27,419 bases of DNA from DASUBN01 sp035691665 (lineage in GTDB: Bacteria > Pseudomonadota > Gammaproteobacteria > Natronospirales > REEB76). This document shows positions 7,106 to 13,712 of the stretch, in pieces; the first letter of the stretch is position 1, and each line of letters opens with the position of its first letter. Where the stretch lies: contig DASSIS010000025.1 in the NCBI GenBank assembly GCA_035691665.1, positions 1 through 27,419 of the forward strand, in the 5' to 3' direction. The translations under genes and the position numbers were made by a program. Below the pieces are notes generated by a model. It was given only the letters and a program-made list of their open reading frames with translations. It ran no database searches and was not told where the DNA came from.

Positions 7106-7764
7106 GGGGACTTCTTCCTCTTGCTGGACGGTTTACCGGAGCCTCCGGCGGGTTTCCTGGAACCCAGGACCTGCGCGCGCATCTGCTTCCACAGGCGGGT
7201 GAGGCCGCCCGCGTCGTGGCGGATGTCGCGCAGCAGGGATTCGGTGAAGCCGAGTTCCGTGCGGGTCATGGCTTCGTAGTATTCGGATTCGATGGAGAAG
7301 AGCCGCGGCAGCTTCATGTCGCGGCAGGCTTGGGCTTCCTCGGCGCAGGTTTCGAGGGTCTTCTTGAGGAAACGGATGCGCGCCTCCAAGAGCGGCACCA
7401 CCTCCTCGGGCGGCAGCACCGGCAAGAGGCTCAAGGCCGCCTCGTACTGCGGGTACTCCTTCATGGGCACGCTCACGATCTCGCGCATCCACTCGAGCAT
7501 GTAGGCTTCGCCGCTGTCGGTGATGCGGTACACCGTCTTCTCCGGCCGGCGCCCGTCGCGGCGGGTCTCCACCGCCGCGATGTAACCCTCCCGCTCCAGA
7601 CCCTCGATCACCGTGTAGAGCGAGCCGTAGTTGAGCTTGATGCTCGCTTCCTTGCGCCGCTCCCGCATGGTGGCGGCGAGCTCATAGGGGTGGCGCGGCT
7701 GCTCGTAGAGGTGGGTCAGCACCGCGAGGGCCAGGGGATTGGTGATGCGCTTGTTGCTGGGCAT
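7102..7764 (-). CDS. PadR-family transcriptional regulator, long form
   Basis: About 220 residues from the chosen start (MPSNKRITNPLALAVLTHLY). The PadR winged helix covers about the first 95 residues: HPYELAATMRERR, KLNYGSLYTVIEGLEREGYI for the recognition helix, and GRRPEKTVYRITDSG for the wing. A C-terminal helical domain follows, and then a basic tail (GSGKPSSKRKKSP). The upstream in-frame start at 7794 would place the operator palindrome inside the gene, so 7764 is preferred. No ribosome site is seen and a short or absent leader is likely. It overlaps the 75-residue membrane gene by 4 bases. Autorepression through the palindrome at 7781-7798 is likely. Confidence 0.9.
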   Translation of the reverse strand: MPSNKRITNPLALAVLTHLYEQPRHPYELAATMRERRKEASIKLNYGSLYTVIEGLEREGYIAAVETRRDGRRPEKTVYRITDSGEAYMLEWMREIVSVPMKEYPQYEAALSLLPVLPPEEVVPLLEARIRFLKKTLETCAEEAQACRDMKLPRLFSIESEYYEAMTRTELGFTESLLRDIRHDAGGLTRLWKQMRAQVLGSRKPAGGSGKPSSKRKKSP

Positions 7765-7780
7765 ATATACACGATACCAA

Positions 7781-7798
7781 ATACTCGGTACCAAGTAT
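7781..7798. promoter_or_regulatory. Palindromic operator upstream of second PadR gene
   Basis: ATACTCGGTACCAAGTAT is an 18-bp palindrome with a single mismatched pair. A related half-site, GATACCAAATA, lies just beside it on the start-codon side (about 7773-7783). The site is 17 bases upstream of the chosen start, a typical place for PadR autoregulation. Confidence 0.72.
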
Positions 7799-7821
7799 AT
7801 AGCGACCTGACCGGGCCGGAC

Positions 7822-8499
7822 TCAGGGAGGGAGCCGCACCAACAGGTTCAGCCCGAAACGGCAGCCATCGAGGTCCGCAGCCAGCTTCCCCTGGTGCAGC
7901 AGCTTGGCCACGGCGGCGGTCACGCTCGTGCCGTCCGCCGACGGCAAGCTCCGGATCAGCTGGTGCAGAGTGGTGTCCGGCAAACCGCGGAGATGGTAGA
8001 GGACGGCTTCCTCAAGCCAGACCGAGGGGGACTCGATCGCGCGTTTCACGAACGGCAGCATGCGCAGCCAGTTGTGTATCCGGACGGTATGCAGGGCGAG
8101 TTCCTGTTCGGTCACATAGCGGCAGCGGTAGCCTTGCCGCTGGCCCCAGGCCCTGAGCATGGACCACCCGGGCGGCTCGGGGATGAAACCCCTGGCATCG
8201 GCGAACTTCCAGCTCGGCACCACGTTGCGGCACTCCTCCTGTCCGTCCCGCCAGCGGATCCACATGTCGAAGACGTAGCACTCGTCCACGAGCTGGACCA
8301 CCGGGTATTGCTCGCAGAGCTGCTCCACCTCGGAGTCGCCTTCGACGAGCAGCCAATGATGGAGTTCGAGGCGGTTGTCGAAATGCACGTGGCGCCCCAT
8401 CTTGGGGCTCCAACCCGAATAGACGCTGGCGCCGACCGCGCCGTGATGCGGCCGCGGTATGGGTGGCGGCGTGGGGGTGGGCGTTGTCGGTAGCGGCAT
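7822..8499 (-). CDS. Orphan TnsA-like endonuclease-fold protein
   Basis: About 225 residues. The start at 8499 is preferred over 8505 because GAGG then has proper spacing. After a Pro/Thr-rich leader, SPKMGRHVHFDNRLELHHWL, EQLCEQYPVVQL, then FDMWIRW and GQEECRNV match the TnsA N-terminal (PD-(D/E)xK) layout; YRCRYVTEQELALH and a following helical region match its downstream part, and the last 60 residues look like a winged helix. In TnsA the nuclease cuts 5' transposon ends together with TnsB. Here the usual acidic-x-Lys appears as ECR, so catalysis is doubtful. No TnsB, TnsC or TniQ gene lies near. It may be a relic, a domesticated protein or a stand-alone nuclease. Confidence 0.7.
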   Translation of the reverse strand: MPLPTTPTPTPPPIPRPHHGAVGASVYSGWSPKMGRHVHFDNRLELHHWLLVEGDSEVEQLCEQYPVVQLVDECYVFDMWIRWRDGQEECRNVVPSWKFADARGFIPEPPGWSMLRAWGQRQGYRCRYVTEQELALHTVRIHNWLRMLPFVKRAIESPSVWLEEAVLYHLRGLPDTTLHQLIRSLPSADGTSVTAAVAKLLHQGKLAADLDGCRFGLNLLVRLPP

Positions 8500-8505
8500 G
8501 CGCAT

Positions 8506-8750
8506 CCTCGGTGTGTGCCAGGCGCGTCGATGCCGAGCCGTCAGGAATGCGGGGTTCGGTGCGGTATATCCGCGGATGGTGCGGGAGACAGTATGCCTAT
8601 CGAGCGGCCATATCCTAGCCGGTAAATTCTGTAATTCCGGTTACCAATCACCCGCGAGCAAACACCTTAAGCCTAAGGCGCATCGGAGTGTTGCAACGCT
8701 CAGGTACTTATCCGATGGACTTAAAAGCACTCGCCTGGCGGCTGTCTGCC
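8506..8750. other. Non-coding stretch with nested inverted repeats
   Basis: No credible gene is seen. The part from about 8585 to 8735 is less GC-rich than its surroundings. It holds CCTTA/TAAGG (8665-8678, 4-base loop) followed by CATCGGA (8681-8687)/TCCGATG (8711-8717), which enclose the near-palindrome AGTGTTGCAACGCT (8687-8700). AGTG at 8687 can also pair with CACT further on (AAAAGCACTC). This could be a structured leader or small RNA, or the remnant of a mobile element beside the TnsA-like gene. It matches no riboswitch class I can name. Confidence 0.4.
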
Positions 8751-9239
8751 TCAGAATGACCCCTTGCGCAGGTCGATGCCGTGCTCGAGCCAGGCCTTGA
8801 GGCAGCAGCCCATGTGCATCCAGCCCTGGCAGTTCTGGTAGGAGCCCTGCAGGCCGTCCTGGGACTCGCGCCAGCTGCCCTCGCTGATCTTCACCAGCGT
8901 GGCGGCCGGGCCCAAGGCCTCGAAACTCACCTCCACCGTGCAGTCGTACCCCGCCGGGTGCGGGAACTCACCGGTCTTGGGGTCGAAGCGGCCTTCGCTC
9001 GCCGCCCAGCTGAAGCGGATGAGCCTGTCCTTCTCGGTCTTCTGCACTTTCACCGGCACGGTGATGGGCGGATGGGGCTCGTCGTGGAAGGTCCAGTGCA
9101 CGGTCTTGCCCGGATCCAGGGGGCCGTCGGAGCCACCGGTGGTGAAGTAGCCGCTCAGCTTCTTCGGGTTGTAGACCGCGTCGAAGACTTCGGCGAGCGG
9201 CTTGCCGATCTTGGTCTGTACCGTGAACTTGAGTTCCAT
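8751..9239 (-). CDS. AHSA1/SRPBCC-domain protein
   Basis: A 162-residue single-domain protein of the START/Bet v1-like fold, AHSA1 group: N-terminal FTVQTKIGKPLAEVFDAVYN, a central beta sheet (DPGKTVHWTFHD, RLIRFSWAA, TVEVSFEAL) and the closing helix QGWMHMGCCLKAWLEHG. GGAGG lies about eight bases before the start. It is divergent from an ArsR-type gene, a frequent pairing in which the ArsR protein represses the AHSA1 gene. The cavity probably binds a small hydrophobic ligand; no catalytic role can be assigned. The promoter at 9266-9295 reads toward this gene. Confidence 0.9.
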   Translation of the reverse strand: MELKFTVQTKIGKPLAEVFDAVYNPKKLSGYFTTGGSDGPLDPGKTVHWTFHDEPHPPITVPVKVQKTEKDRLIRFSWAASEGRFDPKTGEFPHPAGYDCTVEVSFEALGPAATLVKISEGSWRESQDGLQGSYQNCQGWMHMGCCLKAWLEHGIDLRKGSF

Positions 9240-9265
9240 GGGCGTTCCTCCGCTTGACGCCCGAT

Positions 9266-9295
9266 AATATATGTTATAGTTTTATAACATGTCAA
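9266..9295 (-). promoter_or_regulatory. AHSA1 promoter with embedded ArsR-type operator
   Basis: Read on the minus strand, TTGACA (9295-9290) and TATATT (9271-9266) form a sigma-70 promoter with an 18-base spacer. Most of the spacer is a perfect inverted repeat, ATGTTATA (9271-9278) and TATAACAT (9283-9290), separated by 4 bases. A repressor bound there would block this promoter. The same repeat covers the first two bases of the ArsR start codon (9289), so autorepression is also likely. Confidence 0.82.
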
Positions 9296-9633
9296 GGAAC
9301 CGGAAAGACGCCCTCGTCTTCAAGGCCCTGGCGGACGGCCGCCGCCGGGAGATGCTCGACCTGCTCAAGCAGAAGGCCCGCACCACGGGCGAGCTCTGCC
9401 TGCGCTTCCCCAAGCTCGACCGCTGCACGGTGATGCAGCACCTGAGGGTGCTGGAGCAGGCCGGGCTCATCGTCGTCAGGCGCGAGGGCCGGCACCGCTG
9501 GAACTACCTCAACCCCCTCCCCATCCGTGAACTGCACGACCGCTGGATCAGCGGCTACGCCGTGGGCGCGGTGGACCTCCTGGCGCGTATGCGCCGCGAT
9601 ATGGAAACGAAAGCGGAGAAATCCGCCGCCTGA
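9289..9633 (+). CDS. ArsR-family transcriptional regulator
   Basis: A 114-residue winged-helix regulator: DALVFKALADGRRREMLDLL at about 7-26, recognition region RCTVMQHLRVLEQAGLI at about 45-61, wing RREGRHRWNYLN at about 64-75. It lacks the CxC metal site of arsenic or cadmium sensors, so it belongs to the ArsR group paired with AHSA1/SRPBCC genes and probably senses a non-metal signal or none. The ATG lies inside the operator and no ribosome site precedes it, so the message may be leaderless. A basic, lysine-containing tail (METKAEKSAA) ends the protein. Confidence 0.92.
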   Translation: MSRNRKDALVFKALADGRRREMLDLLKQKARTTGELCLRFPKLDRCTVMQHLRVLEQAGLIVVRREGRHRWNYLNPLPIRELHDRWISGYAVGAVDLLARMRRDMETKAEKSAA

Positions 9634-9882
9634 ATTCGGGGTCCGCGCAACAGCTGAGCTTCATCCGTTTGTCATAATTTCTTAACGCCGGTGCGCGACG
9701 CTGCATCTGCTATACCTAGATACGGACGTTCCCGCCATGCCATCGCAGGCAACGATCACGGACGATCGCCGGGTATCCGAAGGTAACCCCGTCCGTCCCT
9801 CTGCCCAACGTGCGCGCACGATCCCGCGGCGTGCCGGACGTCTCTCGTTCACACCGCGGCGAGCCCGCAGGGAGAAGACATC
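9634..9882 (+). promoter_or_regulatory. Leader and probable promoter of the peptidase operon
   Basis: No gene is seen in this 249-base space. TGCTATACC (-10 element TATACC at 9711-9716, extended by an upstream TG) is the best promoter candidate; no good -35 is at the right distance, as expected for an extended -10. This would give a leader of about 165 bases. ACGGACG occurs twice (about 9722 and 9758), with a CGTCCGTC counterpart near 9789, so the leader could fold. GGGAGAAG before 9883 is the ribosome site of the peptidase. Confidence 0.4.
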
Positions 9883-11535
9883 ATGGCCATGAGCAGACTC
9901 GCAGGCAGTGATAGGCAGCCGCTCCCCGGCGCGCGCGCCGTGGGCAAGGCGGATCCGGCGGAGCGGCTCGAGGTGAGCCTCGTGCTGCGGCATCGCGGTG
10001 TGAGCGAACTCAAGGCGCACCTGCAACGCCTCGCCTCCGGGGTGCGGTACGCGCGCCACCTCAAGCGCGAGGAATTCGCCCGCCGCTTCGGCACCGATCC
10101 CAAGGACCTCGCCCGGGTGAGGAACTTCGCCCGCCGGCACGGCCTCGCCGTGGTGCTGGAGCATGCCGCGCGGCGCACGATGACCCTCTCCGGCACGGTG
10201 GCCCAGTTCAGCAAGGCCTTTAGAGTGGAGCTCAAGCGCTACGAGCATGACGCGGGTTCCTACCGCGGCCGCAGCGGTCCCCTGCATCTGCCCAGTGAAT
10301 TGCGCGGGGTGGTGCAGGCGGTGCTTGGGTTGGACAACCGCCCCCAGGCGAAAGCCCATTTCCGCCTGCACAAGGGCGGCGTGCAGCCCCGCGCGGCGCA
10401 GGGCTCCTTCACGCCGGTACAGCTCGCTTCCCTCTACAAGTTCCCGGCGAGCGACGGCAAGGGCGAATGCATCGCCATCGTGGAACTCGGCGGCGGCTAC
10501 AAGCCCGCAGATCTCGCCACCTATTTCAAAAGCCTGGGGGTGACGGCACCCCAGGTGACGGCCGTATCCGTGGACCATGGCAGCAACAGCCCCACCGGCA
10601 GCGCCGATGGACCCGACGGCGAGGTGATGCTGGACATCGAGGTGGCGGGTGCGGTGGCACCGGGTGCCGCCATCGCCGTCTACTTCGCGCCCAATACCGA
10701 CGCGGGTTTCGTGGATGCGGTCACGAGCGCCGTGCATGACACCATGCACCGCCCCTCGGTCATCTCCATCAGCTGGGGCAGCGCCGAATCCCAGTGGACC
10801 CAGCAGGCCATCACCGCCCTGGACGAGGCCTTCCAGGCCGCCGCCGCCATGGGCGTGACCGTGTGCGTCGCCTCCGGCGACGACGGCTCCAGCGACGGCG
10901 TCTCCGGCGGCGCCGACCACGTGGACTTCCCCGCCTCGAGTCCCCATGCCCTGGGCTGCGGCGGGACGCGCCTGCAGGCATCGGGGGGCAGCATCGCGAG
11001 CGAGAGCGTCTGGAACGACGGCGCCCAAGGAGGGGCCGGGGGCGGCGGCGTCAGCACCGTCTTCCCCCTGCCTGCCTGGCAGCAGGGCCTGCAGACGGCG
11101 AAGGGCGGCAACACCACTGCGCTCAAGAACCGCGGCGTACCGGATGTCTGCGGCGACGCGGATCCGGAGACGGGTTATGCGGTACGGGTGGACGGCAGCG
11201 ACACCGTCATCGGCGGCACCAGCGCCGTGGCACCGCTCTGGGCCGGACTCTTGGCGCGCATCAATGCGCTTAAGGGTTCCGCCGTGGGCTATATGAACCC
11301 CCTGCTCTATCAAAACGCCTCGGCCCTGAACGACATCACCCAGGGGAACAACGGCGACTTCGCCGCCACGCCCGGCTGGGATGCCTGCACAGGCTTGGGC
11401 TCGCCCGACGGCGCGGCGCTGCTGGCAGCCCTCGAAGCCACTCCCGTGAGCCCAGCTCCCACAAGCTCCGCAACGCCACCCAGCAAGCACAAGAAGAAAA
11501 GAAAGAAGAAAGCCGCCAAGAGGGGACGCTCGTGA
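9883..11535 (+). CDS. Sedolisin/kumamolisin-type S53 peptidase with pro-domain
   Basis: A 550-residue serine-carboxyl peptidase. Residues about 25-160 are the pro-kumamolisin activation domain and about 175-520 the subtilisin-like catalytic domain. Catalytic residues fit the family: E247 and D251 (GEVMLDIE), oxyanion D333 (VASGDDGSS) and nucleophile S447 (GGTSAVAPLW). D484 with GWDACTGLGSPDG forms the C-terminal calcium site. S53 enzymes are normally secreted and act at acid pH, but no signal peptide is visible here. The protein ends in a Pro/Ser/Thr linker and a very basic tail (SKHKKKRKKKAAKRGRS). Its stop overlaps the GTG start of the phosphoesterase gene (11532-11535), so the two are co-translated. 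Confidence 0.95.
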   Translation: MAMSRLAGSDRQPLPGARAVGKADPAERLEVSLVLRHRGVSELKAHLQRLASGVRYARHLKREEFARRFGTDPKDLARVRNFARRHGLAVVLEHAARRTMTLSGTVAQFSKAFRVELKRYEHDAGSYRGRSGPLHLPSELRGVVQAVLGLDNRPQAKAHFRLHKGGVQPRAAQGSFTPVQLASLYKFPASDGKGECIAIVELGGGYKPADLATYFKSLGVTAPQVTAVSVDHGSNSPTGSADGPDGEVMLDIEVAGAVAPGAAIAVYFAPNTDAGFVDAVTSAVHDTMHRPSVISISWGSAESQWTQQAITALDEAFQAAAAMGVTVCVASGDDGSSDGVSGGADHVDFPASSPHALGCGGTRLQASGGSIASESVWNDGAQGGAGGGGVSTVFPLPAWQQGLQTAKGGNTTALKNRGVPDVCGDADPETGYAVRVDGSDTVIGGTSAVAPLWAGLLARINALKGSAVGYMNPLLYQNASALNDITQGNNGDFAATPGWDACTGLGSPDGAALLAALEATPVSPAPTSSATPPSKHKKKRKKKAAKRGRS

Positions 11536-13040
11536 GCACGCCGCTGCAGGGGATCGAGCACTTCGTGGTGGTGATGCTGGAGAATCGCTCCTTCGACCAC
11601 ATGCTGGGGTTCCTGTATCCCAGCGGCGCGCCCCGGGGCCAGCCCTTCGAGGGGCTCACGGGCAAGGAGAGCAATCCCTCGACCAAGGGCCCGGCGGCGC
11701 CGGTGTTCAAGATCCAGCCCAAGGACCCGCACCCCTACTTCATGCCCGGCGCGAACCCCGGCGAGGGCTACCTCAACACCAATTCCCAGCTCTTCGGCAG
11801 CCGCGTCCAGGACCCCACGGGCACGCCGACGAACCAGGGCTTCGTGAGCAACTTCGCCTACACCCTGAACTGGGAATCGGGTCAGAAGAACATGGTGATG
11901 CCGGGCACCACGCCGGCGAAGATCATGGGTATGTATACCCCCGAGATGCTGCCCGTGCTCTCAGGCTTGGCCCGGGGTTACGCGGTCTGCGACCACTGGT
12001 ACAGCTCGGCGCCCACCGAGACCTTCCCCAACCGCGCCTTCGTGGCCATGGCCACCTCCCAGGGTTTCGTCTCCGACAAGAGCCGCAGCCTGTTCAACGC
12101 GCCCAGCATCTACACCGCGCTCGCCAAGGCGGGCCAGACCTGGGCCATCTACGGTTACAACGCCCCGCCCCTCACCCGCGGCTCCGTGGCCGATATCGCC
12201 TCGGCTCCCGCGAGCAACTTCGGGGAGTTCACGGATTTCCAGCAGGCGGTGAAACAAGGGACGCTCGCCAACTACGTGTTCCTGGAGCCGGAGTGGTCTT
12301 CCCAGGGCAACAGCCAGCATCCGAACTACGACGTGGCCCTGGGCGAGCAGTTCCTGCACGACATCTACTACACCCTCCACGGCTCAGCCCTCTGGCAGAA
12401 GACGCTGCTCATCATCACCTACGACGAGCACGGCGGTTGCTACGACCACGTGCCACCGCCCGGAGGCGCCGTGCCCCCGGACAACTCGCCGGGGGAGCTG
12501 GGCTTCGACTTCACCCGCTTCGGGGTGCGGGTGCCCACGGTGCTAGTGTCGCCGCTCATCGCCGCCGGCAGCGTCTACCGTGCCTCGGGTCCCACGCCCT
12601 TCGATCACACCTCGATCCTCGCCACGGTGGAGAAACGCTACGGCCTCCCTCCCCTCACCGCGCGGGACAAGGCGGCGCCCAGCTTCGAGGGTGTGCTCAG
12701 CCTCGCCCAAGTGCGCAGCGACGACCCCTTGCAAGGCGTCGCGGTGCCGGCGAGCAAGGGCGCATCGAAGAAAGCGGCGGGCGTGAACCACCTGGTGCAG
12801 GCCTTGGTGGATTCCGCGGGCCGGCTGCCGGTGTCGGACCAGGCCGGCAACGGCCATCACCATGTGACACCGGCCCTCAAGGACGAGGATACGGCGCTGG
12901 ATTACGTACGTGCCCGCTACAAGGCCTACGACGGCAAACAAGCGGTGCTGGCTTACACGCCGGGCAAGAAGCGCAAGCAGCCGCCGAAGAAGAAGACCGG
13001 GAGACACGCGGCCAAACGCAAACGCCGCGCCGGCCGCTAG
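11532..13040 (+). CDS. Phosphoesterase, phospholipase C/AcpA family
   Basis: A 502-residue member of the phosphoesterase family (PF04185) that includes phospholipase C and acid phosphatase AcpA. Motifs are ENRSFDHMLGF (17-27), CDHWYSSAPTETFPNR (153-168) with the likely nucleophile region, TYDEHGGCYDHVPPP (296-310) for metal ligands, and FDHTSI (357-362). The protein starts directly at the catalytic domain and lacks the Tat signal of classical bacterial phospholipases C. The last 110 residues are low in recognisable domain and end in a basic tail (GKKRKQPPKKKTGR and RKRRAGR), like the peptidase before it. GTG is the start and overlaps the upstream stop. The substrate, phospholipid or soluble phosphoester, is not determined. 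Confidence 0.93.
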   Translation: MSTPLQGIEHFVVVMLENRSFDHMLGFLYPSGAPRGQPFEGLTGKESNPSTKGPAAPVFKIQPKDPHPYFMPGANPGEGYLNTNSQLFGSRVQDPTGTPTNQGFVSNFAYTLNWESGQKNMVMPGTTPAKIMGMYTPEMLPVLSGLARGYAVCDHWYSSAPTETFPNRAFVAMATSQGFVSDKSRSLFNAPSIYTALAKAGQTWAIYGYNAPPLTRGSVADIASAPASNFGEFTDFQQAVKQGTLANYVFLEPEWSSQGNSQHPNYDVALGEQFLHDIYYTLHGSALWQKTLLIITYDEHGGCYDHVPPPGGAVPPDNSPGELGFDFTRFGVRVPTVLVSPLIAAGSVYRASGPTPFDHTSILATVEKRYGLPPLTARDKAAPSFEGVLSLAQVRSDDPLQGVAVPASKGASKKAAGVNHLVQALVDSAGRLPVSDQAGNGHHHVTPALKDEDTALDYVRARYKAYDGKQAVLAYTPGKKRKQPPKKKTGRHAAKRKRRAGR

Positions 13041-13155
13041 GCCGACCCAGTCTTCGGCGGCGGCATCCCGTCACCACAGACGGCATGGTATTTTGGCGCC
13101 GTCCAAAAGACCGCCGCATCCCGCTGTCATAGGCAACGATGGACCCGGGTACCCC

Positions 13156-13551
13156 ATGAAAAAGAAGCTCCCCGCCAGAAAGAAGAAGCCGGCCGCTGCG
13201 AAAGCTCTCCCGCTCAAGACCCTGCATCCGGACTTCGCCCGGGTGGTGAAGGCCTTCGCCGGCGAACGGGACGTGACCCCGCCCCACGAGGGCCGTGTGT
13301 TCGGCTTCCGGGGCCTCAAGACCGGCGGCAAGATCTTCGCCATGATGTCCTCGAAGCAGCATTTCATCGTGAAACTGCCCAAGGATCGGGTGGCCGCGCT
13401 CGTAGCGGAGCGCAAGGGCACTTACTTCGACCCCGGCCATGGCCGGCTCATGAAGGAGTGGCTCGAGATGAAAGGCCACGAGCGGCTCTGGCTCGGGCTC
13501 TCCAAGGAAGCACGTGACTTCGTGCGGGACGGCGCGAAAAGGAAGAAGTGA
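13156..13551 (+). CDS. MmcQ/YjbR-like protein with basic N-terminus
   Basis: A 131-residue protein. The first 20 residues are Lys-rich (MKKKLPARKKKPAAAKA). The rest resembles MmcQ/YjbR-type domains: HEGRVFGFRGLKTGGKIFAM, SSKQHFIVKLPKDRV, then a helical end KGHERLWLGLSKEARDFV and a basic tail (DGAKRKK). ATG at 13156 is the only plausible start, though its ribosome site is weak. The family has a CyaY/DUF1801-like fold and is often labelled DNA-binding without biochemical proof. It lies 115 bases after the phosphoesterase gene, probably with its own promoter (TATTTT near 13089 is one -10 candidate). Confidence 0.8.
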   Translation: MKKKLPARKKKPAAAKALPLKTLHPDFARVVKAFAGERDVTPPHEGRVFGFRGLKTGGKIFAMMSSKQHFIVKLPKDRVAALVAERKGTYFDPGHGRLMKEWLEMKGHERLWLGLSKEARDFVRDGAKRKK

Positions 13552-13712
13552 GACCCGCTCGGGACGCAGAGCTGCCCTATACCGACTGCCACCGGAAGAA
13601 ATTCCCGGAAACGCCGGCCTTTATGGCACACCCCCGAAACGGCTGCGGCGCTAGACTGTAGCCGCACATCCCGGGCGCCTATCGCCCCGATCCGCGCTTC
13701 CAAGGGGGCTAT

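Noticed and set aside
8681..8720. Glycine or SAH riboswitch
   Set aside because: GGAG, GCAA and CTCAGG resemble parts of these motifs, but the required helix between GCAA and CTCAGG is missing and the downstream gene is on the other strand.
7822..8750. Complete Tn7-like element
   Set aside because: Only a TnsA-like gene is present. No tnsB, tnsC or tniQ genes, TGT/ACA ends or repeated binding sites were found.
9682..11490. 602-codon open frame on the minus strand opposite the peptidase
   Set aside because: The plus-strand product has a full set of S53 catalytic residues; the minus frame gives a Gly/Ala/His-rich product without motifs.
13139..13141. ATG upstream of the MmcQ-like gene as its start
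   Set aside because: It is 17 bases before the chosen ATG and therefore in a different frame.
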